Positions 32,583 to 44,038 of a stretch of 64,000 bases of DNA are shown here, in pieces; within the stretch, counting starts at the first letter, position 1; each line of letters opens with the position of its first letter. Where the stretch lies: contig KZ627149.1 of NCBI GenBank assembly GCA_002917775.1, forward strand, positions 1,181,497 to 1,245,496, given 5' to 3'. The notes beneath the pieces are model-generated. The model was not told the DNA's origin. It saw only the letters and a program-made list of their open reading frames with translations, and searched no databases. This DNA comes from Glaciozyma antarctica PI12 (lineage: Eukaryota > Basidiomycota > Microbotryomycetes > Kriegeriales > Camptobasidiaceae). Made by a program: the position numbers and the translations under genes.

Positions 32583-32845
32583 GCGTCGGGTTTCCCCTCG
32601 TCCGCACGGCTGGCTTTCTGGAGTATCTCCAGCGCTCCCCGGGGTCAGACGAGCGATCTGCCTCTTGTGCGCGAGTCTAAAGTTGCCTGAAGTAGAAGTC
32701 GAATGATAGAGCTGGAGAGATCGAGCGAGGAATGCCAGCACCTCTCAACCACCAGCCTCTCCCCACACGCGCACCGAATCACATTCTCTGTCTCTCCAAA
32801 ACGTGCTGCTGGCACTTTGAAAGCCATCTTCCGTCCGCCTCGTCT

Positions 32846-34151
32846 CTACCACTCCAACACATACCTCATCCTAACTCCCCTCGTATACAACTCCCTCGGA
32901 TGCATATACGCCCCCCAATACTCGACAACTCTACACTCCAACCACGGCAGCCGTACCTCCTCCAACTCACTCAACCCGATACTCCCACACTCCATATCCA
33001 CCCAACTCGTATACGTCGAATCCTCCAACCCCAACACCCTCAGCGGGGCGGGAAGGGCCGCGAGAGTCTCTGCGACGAGAGGCGGGGGGATCGAGCGGGA
33101 GAGAGTTAGGGTGGTTAGGGAGGTGAGGAGGGGGAGGAGTGGAAGGAGAGGGAGTGGGTGGGAGATGTGGAGAGTTGTTAGAAGGGGGAGGAGGGCGGTT
33201 AGGGAAGCGAGAGGGGGAAAGGAGGGGAAGGGATCGGGGGAGGAGGAGAGGAGGGAGAGGGAAGTTAGGTGGTGAGAGGAGAGGAGGGAGGCGAGGAGGG
33301 GTGGGGGAGGGGGGAGCTGGAGAGGACGAGGGTGGTGAGGGAGAAGGGGAGGACGGGAGAGAAGGCGGTGGAGAGGTCGATGGGGCTGGCGTAGAGCGCG
33401 AGGGTCGTCAGTCCTACGAATTAAGAAAGGTCAGCGAGCAAACAGAGCGATTGCGAAGAAAGGAACGTACCAGCGAGCTCAGGCCGAGAGAGGTCCTCGA
33501 TTCCAAGAACACAGTCCCTAAGTCGTAAGGTCTCCAGCCCTCGGGCACGCTCAATTGCCAGCGTCGTCGACACCTCGTCCAGCTTCTTATACCGACTGAC
33601 GGAGGGCGGCTTCGGCCATCCAGAGAGCGGTGGAGTGGCGTCCTCCGGATTACGAGCCTTGACCGAAAGCCATCCCGTCACGCAGTCGCCCTCCTTGGGA
33701 CTCTTGATCCATCGTTTCACATGCTCGTCGTTCTTGAGATCGACGAAGCGCCACAGCAGCTCCTGCGCGGGACGAGTCCAGGTGCGGCTGACGAGACTGG
33801 CGGCGAGGAGGTCGGGGTAGTGTAGGTGGGGCTCAAAGGTCTCACGCCGACCGTGGTAGGGAAGGATTGTGCGACGCTTGGATAGCCCGTTGGGCGTTTC
33901 GAGGAGGTGTTCGAGGATTTGGAAGATGATCTCTGGCGGGATCTGAGGCGGAGGGGACGTCTCCGGCGTCGAGATGGAGGCAGAGGTCGCGGAAAGTGAC
34001 CTGGAGAAGGCGGATGTCAGTACTGATCGAGGTACGTGGCGAGAACGACGTACGCTATCTCGTTGGCGCTGGCCGAGAGGACGAGGAAGCGGCGCGCGAC
34101 ACGGCGCAAGAGCCTGCTCGCCTTCTCACGTAGCAGGGAAAGGAACACCAT
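32846..34151 (-). CDS. F-box protein with leucine-rich C-terminal region
   Basis: Exon 1 starts MVFLSLLREKASRLLRRVAR. An intron with a CTGAC branch site rejoins in phase to PPPQIPPEIIFQILEHLLE, an F-box start, followed by DLLAASLVSRTWTRPAQELL. Leucine-rich repeat-like stretches follow: ARGLETLRLRDCVLGIEDL, LTTLALYASPIDLSTAF, LTTLVLSSS, then (other frame) LASLLSSHHLTSLSLLSSS, and finally LEEVRLPWLECRVVEYW. The end is MRYVLEW with TAG at 32846-32848. A one-base frame change lies in a C/G homopolymer near 33300-33316, so this is either a sequence error or an inactivated gene. Likely an SCF adaptor; target unknown. Confidence 0.65.
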
Positions 34152-34399
34152 CGTTCAGGATTCCGAGCAGAGGTTTTGGCGAGCGATCGTGTGGAGGGAA
34201 GAGAGAGATCAGGGCGGATCCGAATCCCAAAGCATCCGTCTAGCGAGTTTTCGCGGGGCGCGATGTCGAAGTCGACCTCAAGGGGCGACGAGTACGCGTC
34301 GGCGTTGGGCGTAGCGCGACTCAGTGGTCTTAAGCCGAGATTCTGGCGTGGATTCGAGGTGTTGCTGAGAGGAGGAAGAGGAAGAGCAACAGAAGCGAA

Positions 34400-34436
34400 A
34401 ACAATTCAGAATATTCGATTTTAAAAATTCGATTAT
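34400..34436 (+). other. AT-rich patch upstream of ULP1
   Basis: ACAATTCAGAATATTCGATT continues into TTAAAAATTCGATTATC, with ATTCGATT repeated. It is the most AT-rich stretch noticed in this otherwise GC-rich window and lies about 60 bp before the ULP1 ATG, between divergent genes. Core-promoter role is inference. Confidence 0.4.
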
Positions 34437-34495
34437 CCGCCTCGACGCTCTCCCGCTTGACTTCGAACGCTCAAGCTGCTCACGAACACGACGCC

Positions 34496-36868
34496 ATGTC
34501 GGGCAGACTGAACCAGAAGCGAGGCCGTTCTTCACTCACGGATCGATCCAACTTTGAGTCTCCAACGAAACGCGTCAAGTCAGACGGCTGGCTCCAGCAG
34601 ACCATCAACGGAATCACCAAGCTGTTCAACCCAAACCCTCCAAGACCACCTTTTGGTGAGCCCAGCCTCTCACCAGCTCGAACGGCAGCTAAACTCCAAG
34701 ATCGGCAGCTCCAGGCGTCCCCGACGACCGTCCTCCACGCCAGGTCGGCGGCGGTATCTTTCACGTCCCTCCCATCCCACCTCCTCAAGCCCGCACCGCG
34801 ACCCACCAACCCCACTCGAACAGCACTCCCTTCCCCTCGCGCTCCGCTCTCTCGAACCCCTTCGCCTCCACTCCTCGCGCGACTCCCACTCCGCGCGCAG
34901 TCGACAAGGGCTTCCCAGCGTTCGTGGCGACGGCGTTCGCAGGGTTCGGCGGGGTGGATAAAGGAAAGGGAAAGGAGGTGGAGAGTGCTGAGGATACCGA
35001 GGAGGTGCGGAGGTATCTCAGGGCACAGGAGAGGAAGTGGGCCGAAAACATCGCTAAAGCGCGGGGAGAGGCGCCGGTGTATCAGAAGAAGAGGGCTATG
35101 GGGTCGCTGAAGGTACGTTGGGGCGTGGATGAGTATGACGAGAAGTGGAGGATCTGACGAGAAGTGCAGCATCGGAAATCGGTGCAGGAGCGGAGTGTGA
35201 GGCTGCTTGAGGAGGTCAAGGCTACGGCTGCTACGCCGCGCGAGGGAGAGTGGGATGAGAACGGTGAGTCGCTATGGATGGATGGAGAGAAGGAGTAGGT
35301 CAGAGCTGATGGCTGGTGCAGGTCCTGGGCTATCGCGCGAGGAGCTTCAACAACGCGTAGCGAGCTCAAGGATCACCGAAGTGCAATCCGCCTTTAGTCG
35401 TTCGCCCTTTCCGCCTTTTCACCTCGTACTCTCGCTAATGATCTGTCCCTCGCAGCAAGCCCCAACCTTCTCCGCAAGTCCAGCTCCTCCACTCGCGCCA
35501 CCCGCGTACGTCCTCTCGCACCTCACCTCTCGCATTCCTAACTCGCCTTTCAGACCTCTCATCCACCACTCGACCGCGTCCTCCAGACCGCCAAGATCTC
35601 CGTCTCAACGTACGCTCCTTCTATCCAATTTTTAGTGGATCTCGTTGACATGCGAAGCAGACCTCGGCCCGCGTTGGAGAGCTACACTACCCTCCAGGCC
35701 CAGCTCGACGAGATCGAGAGCGCTCTCGATGGACGCGGACGTCTTGCGCGAAAGGTGTGTAGATCATTCGCGCTCCTCAACGACTGCCCACTGAGACTGA
35801 ATCTCGCAGTTCCCCGCTCGCCTCTCCTCCGAGGACCAGGCTATCGTGCGTGCCCTCACGTCTCTCCCCAACCCGCGCTAACCCTCCACAGGTCGACCAA
35901 ACCCTCTCCCAAGCTTCCTTCATCTCCGACCTCCCCGGCGCGCGCGTCACCTCTCACGACATTCGCAAGCTGCGCGGTTCTCAATGGCTCAACGACGAAG
36001 TCATCACCTTCTACGCCATCCTCATCAACCTGCGCTCCAAGACGCTCATGGAGGGCAAGGTGGAGGAGCGGAAAGGGTTCAAGGACACGTACTCGTTTAC
36101 GAGCTTCTTTTATGCGAGGTTTACGGAGAAACCGAGGGATGGGAGTAAGTGGACTGTAGAGAAGGGGTACTCGGGGGTACAGAGGTGGACGAAGAAGGTA
36201 CATTCACTCTTTCTTGAGCTTGGGAGGAAGCTGATGAGGCGTCTCAGGTCGACCTTTTCGCGAAGGACATCGTGATCGTTCCTATCAACCTTGGGAACTC
36301 GCATTGGGTTTGTGCGGCGATCAATATCGCGCAGAAGCGGTTCGAGTACTACGATTCGTTAGGATCGAGGAACCCGCTTGTGTACCAGGTCCGCCCCCTC
36401 TCCTTTCTTTAGATGGGAGCACAGCTGACAAGGAGTAGCGATTGAGGGAGTATCTCGCCGCGGAGCATCTCAAGAAGAAGGGCTCTGTACTGGACTTGAC
36501 CGACTGGGAAGACCACTGGGACGACGTGCGTTCCCTCCTCCCCTCTCCGCGAGCAGGCACTGATACGTAACGCAGGACGTACCGCAGCAGCAGAACGGGA
36601 GCGATTGCGGCATCTTCACTGCAAGTCCTCTTCTCCAGCCGCGTGGGAGGTATGGAGCTGATGCGCGATGTAGTGCCAGTTCATGGAGTGCCTGAGTCGG
36701 ACGGACGAGGGGTTCGATTTCGGGCAGGAGCAGATGCAGTAGTGTGTTTTCTCTCTCTATCTCTTTGTGGAGGGGGTTGGGGCTGATGCGGTGTCGGCGA
36801 ACAGTTTTAGGAACAAGATGGTGCTGGAGATTACGACCAAGGAGATCATTCTTGAAGCGAGGGTGTAG
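34496..36868 (+). CDS. ULP1: Ulp1-type SUMO protease (C48)
   Basis: SUMO maturation and deconjugation enzyme, normally at nuclear pores. The N-terminal regulatory part starts MSGRLNQKRGRSSLTDRSNF and contains KRVKSDGWLQQTINGITKLF. A coiled region includes EEVRRYLRAQERKWAENIAK. The catalytic domain begins at TSHDIRKLRGSQWLNDEVIT, then GYSGVQRWTKK. The triad is His in NLGNSHWVCA, Asp in YYDSLGS and Cys in QQQNGSDCGIFTC, with the oxyanion Gln just before. About ten short introns join in phase; the TAG is at 36866-36868. The gene converges on the metallo-beta-lactamase gene with a 54-bp gap. Confidence 0.92.
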
Positions 36869-36922
36869 GCTTTGTTGTACGAATGCACGTTGTCTCATTT
36901 CGTTCGGGCGTGAGCGAGAGCC

Positions 36923-38443
36923 CTACGACCAAAACTCTTTCTCCTCGTACAGCGACGTGTTTGTGTCGTAATCGTGCCCTGCACGGCGTCAGCCTCCTTC
37001 GCGCAGAGAGAACGGAAGGACGAACCGAAGATGAGCCGAGCGTTCGTCGTGCGATGAAGAATCCTGATCTTCTGCGTGGAGCGGTACCAGGATTCGCAAT
37101 CTCTCGCGAGCCAGCCTTGGATATGCTGGTTCTCGTAGTTCTCGCGAATGTGGAAATGGTCCGAGGTGAAGATGAAAGCTCCTACGCGGGCGTTAGTGAG
37201 GGAGTGGAGAAGAGGAGAGAGGACGGACCGTCGTTGGGGAGGGTCACTTGCATTCCCATGAGACCGCTGTGCGAAAGATCAGCGAGAGCGTCGGAGCTGT
37301 GAGGGGAGGGACGAACGGCGTGTGGCCTGGGAGGTGGATCAGGGTGATTCCTGCGAAGAGGTCCAAACTATCTCCTGTATGACTGTCGTGAGCGGCGCAG
37401 GGAGGAAGGTGGGCAGGAAGCAAACCAGTGACGGTTCGCCAGTTGAGGTCGAGGTCCATGTAGTGAGGGAGGTAGGAGCCGAGCTCGGCCTTGGTAGCGA
37501 CTAAAGTGATGTCAGCGAGATAACGTGGGTGGAACAAGACGACGTACGGCCCCAGTAGGCGTGCTTGAGTCTACGCGAGTGGAATCAGCATCGAAATCCG
37601 CACGAGGACAGGAAGACGCACTCGATCTCGTGCACCCAAATATCGACGTCCTTCCTCCCTTTGAAGTACGCCAATCCTCCTGCATGGTCAAGGTGCAGGT
37701 GTCCTTGAATAACGTGACGAACGTCCTTGATATCGTGGCCCGTCTTTGCGATTGCGAGAGGAAGCTCGTTCGCTTCCTTGGGGTCGACTGCGTCCCCTCG
37801 TCAGTCTTGCCGACGGCGCTCAAACGGGAAGCACTTACCACGGCAGAAGATATCGGCAACGTCTCCCCAGACCTCTGCAAGCCCTCATCAGCTCCCACCC
37901 CGCGTCCTCGAGCTCAGAAAGGCGCACTCTCGTAATCATCCTCCGTCCCCGTCACTCCCGGCCCAGGTCCCGTCTCCCACCTACACCCATCAGCTCCTCC
38001 TCTCACTCACCCAGAGAGAAAGAACGCACAAGATCAGCCCCTCCGTGGGGTGCTCAATCAGCACGCTGTACATGGCCAACCTCCTGCGGTCGTGCGGCGG
38101 GTGCGGGTTCGAGCGCGTAGACATGTTGCCGCCACGGAGGACGAAGCCGGCGTCGCACTCGAGGGTTCCGAGGTCGAGGAGCTGGGAAGGAGAGATGCGG
38201 GGTTAGCGCCGGAGTAGAGAGGAGGAGAGGAGGACGCACCCAGAGCTTCGTTCCTGTGGGCTGGGAGAAGCAGTCAGCTCTTGCAGTGCGTTAAGGCGGT
38301 GCTGTAGCCGCTCGAGCGCACGACGTCGCCAGGAGAAGGAGGGGACGACGCACCGCGGGGTTGGCGAGAGCAGCTGGGACCGTTGAAGTGGGCTGGCGCG
38401 GGCGGGTGTTGACGGTGTCGAGAATCGATACGCTCGTCGCCAT
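36923..38443 (-). CDS. Metallo-beta-lactamase superfamily hydrolase (lactonase-like)
   Basis: About 330 residues in eight or so exons. It starts MATSVSILDTVNTRPRQPTS. GTKLWLLDLGTLECDAGFVL and AMYSVLIEHPTEGLILYETG precede the metal motif VIQGHLHLDHAGGLAYFKGR (H-x-H-x-D-H). Further ligands are His in ITLIHLPGHTPG, Asp in FIFTSDHFH and His in RLIFGHDYDTNTSLYE. The layout is like bacterial N-acyl-homoserine lactonases, which many fungi also carry; substrate could be a lactone or other ester. TAG is at 36923-36925. Confidence 0.82.
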
Positions 38444-39121
38444 CTTGATATGATATGCCGTGAGCGACTTGGTGATGCGGAAGTGGAAGAGGGACGTACG
38501 ACGGTCTGCGGCTTTCGCAGTGAGCGGGCCGATGACCAACCTCGCTTCGGGGGGGCAGCTGATCAGGAGCTGGTCTTGAAGCTGAGGCAAGTCCGCAGCG
38601 CCACCGCTGGTGGAGAGGTGTACGCCGGTGAGGCAGCGCCTACAAGCGAAGGTGCGTCTTTTCGAAAGAGATGGATCGCGCTTGGTCGACTCGACGACGC
38701 GAGATAGGACTACAAACAGGGAGTAACAGAGCAGACGTCAGCAAAGTCACCAGCTGAGGGATTGAGAGTTTGATTCGAAATATGGGGAGCTACAAGAAAC
38801 GACAAAGAAAAGGGATGCAGAAGAAGCGGTGCGAAGGGGGGCTAGAAACACGGGAATGATGGGAGGGACTCGGTAGAGGAGTGAGGGGAGGAAGATAAAA
38901 TGATAGGGCACAGAACGACGGGGGACATTAGAGGAGACAGGCGGGGAACGTGGAAGGGGAGAAGGTACAGATTGGGAGGGAAGTGGCGCTGAGGCCGAAG
39001 TCGGCATCTGCACCGAAGCGTCAGCGCCGACGTCCTCAAGCTGACTGAAGAAGAACGGCACCTATGGGATAGAAGAAACTGTAGGCGAACTCGGTGGGCG
39101 GAGCGACGCAGGGCAGGACGC
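38444..39121. other. 680-bp stretch without a supported gene
   Basis: Only short open frames of biased composition; it probably holds the hydrolase promoter and the Yippee 3' UTR. Confidence 0.45.
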
Positions 39122-39838
39122 CTACTCGACGCTCGCTGCGGAAGATGCGTCGTCAGTAGCGGTCGGATGAAGGCGGCAGAGAGGAACGCACTTGTCAAAG
39201 CCATTTCGAGGATGACCTTGCCCTCCTTGTACTTCTGGGCCGTCTCGTACGCTCGCTCTGCGAGGATGGAAAGGAAGGCATCAGCTCGCTATCCTCCCTC
39301 GCGCGTGCGTCCTCGCCAAGCCCCATCCTCGCAGTATTCTTACTCCCCATTAGACCTGTCCAGCGCATAGCCAGCAACATAGCCCTCCCCTTGAATCCCC
39401 TCCACGCCCCACCTCCTCCGCAACCGCACGCACGTTCCACTCCCCTCCGCACCCCACCACACTCTCAACTTGCACTCACCGTATTTCCACCCCAAGACGC
39501 ACCCACACTTGGCGCAGCTAACATCCCGCACCGAATGCAACCCCGTCGTCATCGGCCTATCCTCCACCGGGCCCTCGGTGACATTCACCCTGCTCAGCCC
39601 TCATTAGCTCCTCCCTCCGCAAGCTCCTGCACCGAAAAGCACGCACACATTCGTAAAGAGGTACGCCTTGCCATGCGAGCCTTGGAAGCTCTGCGCGACG
39701 GGTTAGCGCGAGTAGGAGAGGGGAGAGGGGAGGACGCACCTTTGATTCGAGGCATTCGACGGTCGTGAGGTGGGTGCGGCAGACGTGGCAGCCAAAGATC
39801 TTGTCCGATGTGAGGTACTCGCGGTGCTTGAGTCCCAT
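39122..39838 (-). CDS. Yippee-family zinc-binding protein
   Basis: About 115 residues in five short exons. [20 protein letters not shown] opens the first CxxC zinc pair, followed by [31 protein letters not shown] follows, then [20 protein letters not shown], with the second CxxC, VLGWKYE and [12 protein letters not shown]. This is the full Yippee fold (C-x2-C...C-x2-C). The last splice gives a short TSVE end and TAG at 39122-39124. Yippee proteins are strongly conserved; yeast Moh1 is the closest known relative, with an unclear role in quiescence or stress. Confidence 0.92.
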
Positions 39839-40189
39839 CTCGTAAGGTCGTGGAGAGAGGGGTCGAGGAATGGGTGGATCGAAGGTGAGCCGCCTGGAGT
39901 GAGTAGCGCGGTGGGAGGGGTTCGGCTGGGAGGGAATGCGATTGGCTGGGTCCTGGGTACCGAGGACTTGGGGAACGCTGCGAGTAGGGGGGTGCGTGGG
40001 CTAGGAGGTGGGAGGTGAGGAGGCGTTGTTATCGGTCGGGAGTCAAGGCGAAAGTGCGGGGTGGACTCCCACTCGGTCTTGTGTGACTACGGGGCTGCAA
40101 TGGCTGGTAGTTGAGGGTTCGACGGCGGTAAGGAGAAGGGAGCCTGAGAGAGTCGTCGTCGAGCTGCCAGCTGCTCGCTCGTCGCGAAA
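39839..40189. other. Upstream region of Yippee and MYND copy C
   Basis: About 350 bp between divergent genes with no supported coding exon; missing 5' exons of copy C could lie here. Confidence 0.35.
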
Positions 40190-41406
40190 GCCGGAAACGT
40201 TCGCGGGTTGCCCTCTTCCCTCACCCCCTCCTGCGGGCACTGCTTTCGTAGTCGAAGCGCGCGATGTCGAGGACTCTTCTGCTTCAGCTGCAAGAAACCA
40301 GGTAGGCTGGACTCCCGTTCGAGTCCCTTCGTCCCCAGCTCACTTGCGTTCCTCAGAGGATCCATTAGGCGGACGGATGCCCATGTGCAGCCGCTGCAAG
40401 GCCATCTTTTACTGCAACTCAACCTGCAGCGTGCGTACACTCCTCTGCACCGGCGCACGAGGAGGCTTTGAAGACTCTCCGAGTCGCTGATCCCTCCCTC
40501 CTCTTTGACGCAGGCGGCCGACTGGAAGCAGCACAAACCCCGCTGCAACGGCCAAGCCGCTCTCCTCACCTCTCACCACGCCACAGTCCTCTCCGACCGC
40601 GAATCGACGCTCTGCTTCACCGCGCTGGAGAAGTACGCGCTCGAAACGCTGCGGTACGAAATCGTCTTCCTCTGCCGGCAGGCGTACCGTCTCGGACACC
40701 CTAGAGTCCGCCTACACGAAACGCACACTATCTAACTTCAACTGAACTACGATTCACGCGCGCCGACGCTGAGGGGGCAGTTCACGTTCGACCGCGTGCG
40801 ACTGATGGCGCACGAGGAGCTCGCGAATGAGTGCCAATCGAGCGGGGCGGGACAGGCGGAGATGTTGGAGTCGTTCTCGAAAGCGGGATTGAGGCGGTTG
40901 CTGGGGAAAGAGCTGTTGTACTTGATGTGCGTCTTCATCGTCGCAACGACGAGGAACGGGTCGCTGCACAACTTCTCGAGGCTTGTCGGAATAGATAAGG
41001 TTCCGCCTTTGGCGCCTGAGATGGAGTAGGGGTGGGAAGAGTTCTTTGGGGAGAACTTGAAGAGGCTGGCGCCGACGTCGTATGAGCTGGTTGAGTTAAA
41101 GCGAGTGCACCAGGTATATGTGAGGCCGCCGGCGGGGCTTCTGGTCGGTAAGCGTTGCTTTGATGTGTGTCCGTGAGTCAATGCTCAGAGTTTGGTTAAG
41201 GAGCAGGTGGGGAGGAGAAGGAGAAGAAAAAGAGGAAAAAGAAGAAGAAGAAGAAGAAGAACGCATCAACAACCTCCGAGGTAGCTGAGGACGAGGTCGA
41301 ACCTGCGTGAGTGGAGCTGTTCTGCGACGCAACTCGGCGACTTATGTATCGTTTTCCGACCAGCGTCGAGGAGGACACCATCAATTCATCGCATGCTGAC
41401 GCTTGA
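40190..41406 (+). pseudogene. MYND zinc-finger protein, copy C (in-frame stops)
   Basis: Third member of the MYND family. The finger is LFCFSCKKP, then MPMCSRCKAIFYCNSTC, then AADWKQHKPRCNG across two introns. Downstream, LRYEIVFLCRQAYRL, THTI, FTFDRVRLMAHEELA and GWEEFFGENLKRLAP align with AYRL, THTL, FTLVAGG...HAEMA and GWLEFF of copy A. TAA at 40733-40735 sits where copies A and B have Trp, and TAG lies at 41027-41029. A Lys-rich tail follows, coded by an AAG run at 41240-41262. No start codon was found for the finger's frame. Splicing around the TAA is conceivable (75-bp GT-AG stretch) but would remove aligned residues. Confidence 0.7.
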
Positions 41407-41606
41407 GTAGGAACGATCCTAGGTTCGGTCTGTTCACTCCTACTCTCCTCCTCAAACCTCGCTGATCTGTCCCCATGTCTTTGCAGCAAGTTCGTAGAAC
41501 GAGAACGGAGGGAGGAGCAGAGGCGCGTACGAAGCAGGGTGTATGAGTTGCAAAAGCGGATTTGAGGAACAATCTCGAGAGGGTGTCGAATCCATTCTCC
41601 CTCCGT

Positions 41607-42817
41607 CTAAGCGACCACCTCCCTCGCCAACGGCGTAGCATACGAAAACTCCTCACTCCTCTCATGCTCATACTGCACTTATCAGCTCGCTCCCCCAATC
41701 CCAAAAAGCGCGAACTCACCATATCCAACGCGACCTCACAACTCTCCCGCACAACCCTCGGCACCTCCTCCCTCCCCGCGAATTCCTGTAGCACAGGCAA
41801 GCATTCCTCGGTGGCGATACTGCCGAGTGCTTCGGCGGCTTCGTGGCGGACCATGTCTTCTTCGACGGGGTCGCGGAGGACGGTGATGAGGGAGGGAACG
41901 GAGTGGGGGGAGGAGAGTTGACCGAAGACGTAAGCGATTTCGTGGCTGTGGAAGACGTTAGCGATGGGTCTGTTTAAGGTGGACGGGAAGGAAGAAAGGG
42001 AGAAGGACGTACCGAAACAAGGCGCTGTCATCGGCGAACCCGCTTGCGAGAGCTAGTACCGCTTCCTTCCCGCCGTCGTTCCGGAGCGCAAACATGGCGC
42101 GGTATCGCTCGAACAGCGATAAGGAGGGGTTAAGGAGAGTAGCTTGGAGTTCGGGGATGGGGAGGGAGGAAGGAGCTCCTGAGGCGAGAGGGGAGTGGGA
42201 AGCTGGGGCTGGGTCGATCGTAGGGAAGGCGCTGCGGGGTTTCAGCTGGGAGAAAGAGAGGAGAGGGAGGAGCGTACTTGGTGGTAGCGGAGGCTTTGCC
42301 TTCGACGCTGTTGTCCCATTCGATCTTGGATACAGCAATCTCTGCCGTCTCCCTCAGCGCGCGGTTCTCGTGCGTTAGGTACGGTCTCAAGATCGCGAGC
42401 GAGGAAGGGTCAGAGATAGCTCCCATCGCTTCTGCCGCCTGTGCATCCCGATCAGCTCGCTCGCTCAGAGGGAGGAAGGGGAGACGCACCTCGTGTCGGA
42501 CCATCGTGTGCTCTGACTCGTCCTCCAGTACGCGCTGCAAGATCGGGAGAGCTCGAACGTCGTTGATCTGTCCTAGGCAGTATGCGAGTTCGTGTCCCAG
42601 CAACGCCGATCCTCCATCGAAGCCTGTGTGTCCGCGATCAGCTTCCCTCCTTCTCCATCGCCGTGAGGAACGGACCTTTGCCGATGATCTCGATTGCTCG
42701 TGGCCCGCCGAGGGATTTAAGAGTGAACAGGGCGCGGAAACGTTGGGCGAGAGGAGTGGAGGAGGAGTTGAGCTGGGAGTCGAGGGAGATGAAGTTGGTT
42801 TCGAGGAGAGTCGCCAT
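41607..42817 (-). CDS. LIA1: Deoxyhypusine hydroxylase
   Basis: Di-iron HEAT-repeat enzyme that completes hypusine on eIF5A. It starts [20 protein letters not shown] with [19 protein letters not shown]. The four His-Glu metal motifs are present: [27 protein letters not shown] (across an intron), [13 protein letters not shown] and [34 protein letters not shown] and [15 protein letters not shown] mark the two halves of the symmetric fold. The last exon encodes [15 protein letters not shown], the conserved C-terminus, and ends with TAG at 41607-41609. Length about 330 residues, normal. Divergent from MRT4 by 256 bp; both serve translation, though linkage may be chance. Confidence 0.94.
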
Positions 42818-43073
42818 CTTTTTTGAGCTGGTTTTACTGCAAGGTTAGCTCCGCCTGCCGTTCAGCTGCTGTACTGACTCAGTTTAATGGGTTCCTGACG
42901 AGTTACCGAGTGAGCCACGAAGAAAGAGAGAGCAAGAGGATTCGATCCCCTGTGCTGGCTGAGCTCGGACCCTCTCGAGAGGAAACTTCGCCGTTGACTT
43001 TTTTCTCTCAGAGTCCTCAACAGCTCCACACTCAGCACCAACACCTCCCCTCCACCTCCCACCACCACCAGCC
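42818..43073. promoter_or_regulatory. Divergent promoter, deoxyhypusine hydroxylase / MRT4
   Basis: 256 bp between opposite starts. A tRNA-like T-loop string near 42940 was examined and rejected. Confidence 0.4.
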
Positions 43074-44038
43074 ATGCCCCGCTCGAAGCGTAACACCGTT
43101 ATCGCCCTCACCAAGACGGACAAGAAGACGAAAGAGCACAAGGGAGAGCTCATCACCACCATCCGCACTCACGCCGAGGAGTTCCAGTTCCTCTGGATCT
43201 TTGACGTCGAGCACATGCGTAACAACATCCTTCAAGAAGTCCGCACGGCCTGGAAGGGAAGTCGGTGCGTCTGTTTCGCAGAGGAGGAACGGCGCGGAGC
43301 TGATGAGGGTGCGACTGCAGGATCTTCTTGGGACGTAACGCGGTGATGAGGAAAGCGCTGGGAGCTACGAAGGAGGATGAGTGCCGTTTGGGAGTACACA
43401 AGATTGCGAACGTGCGTCCCCTTCGTTCGTCGGAGGAGAGGAGGAGCTGATGAGGAGGTGCAGATGCTCGAGGGGAACGTTGGGCTGTTGTTCACAAACG
43501 AGGAGCCCAAGGTCGTTACCGAGTGGTTCGAATCATTTGCGAGGGCGGATTTCGCGAGGAGTGGGAACAAGGTGGAGGTCGAGTTCGCTCTCCCTGCTGG
43601 TACGCCTCTCTCCCTCCTCCCTCCCACTCCCTCCCACTTCTCCCTCCCCATTCATCACCTCCCCACCTCCTCGCCACTCTCTCGTTTGCGAGCTAACCCC
43701 CACTTCAGGCCCCATCCTCCTCGGCGAGGACCCCGCCCCCCACTCCCTCGAGCCCCAATTCCGCAAGCTAGGCCTCGCAACCTCTCTCACCCGTGGTGTC
43801 CCCACTCCCGACTCTCGTCGACGTCATCTGCAAAGCCGGGGACGTCCTCAACTCGAACCAGGTTCAGCTTCTCAAGCTGTTTATGAAGCCTTTGGCTACT
43901 GTGAGTTCCTTTCGCGGGTGCTGTGGGAGGGGGCAGGGCTGATGCATTGTGGGGCAGTTCCAAATTATCCCGAAGCTTTGTGTGAGGTTGGCGGACGGTG
44001 CGGTCGTGGGAGGGAAGGATGTCGAGGTCGAGGCGTAG
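43074..44038 (+). CDS. MRT4: Ribosome assembly factor Mrt4
   Basis: uL10/P0-like nucleolar factor needed to assemble the 60S stalk. It starts MPRSKRNTVIALTKTDKKTK, then FQFLWIFDVEHMRNNILQEV, KALGATKEDECRLGVHKIAN, GNVGLLFTNEEPKVVTEWFE and ARADFARSGNKVEVEFALPAG, all Mrt4 hallmarks. The end is FQIIPKLCVRLADGAVVGGK with TAG at 44036-44038. Between SLTRGVP and PTLVDVICKAGDVLNS the reading frame changes by one base at 43800-43810. A 40-bp GT...AAG intron could bypass it but would delete conserved residues. An assembly indel is the simplest explanation, since Mrt4 is usually single-copy and important. Confidence 0.88.

Noticed and set aside
38747-39204. Minus-strand frames after the Yippee gene
   Set aside because: Best explained as 3' UTR; Ser/Pro-biased with no motif.
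42930-42970. GAGGATTCGATCCCCTG resembling a tRNA T-arm
   Set aside because: Only four of five stem pairs form and there is no complementary acceptor 5' strand within 120 bp upstream.
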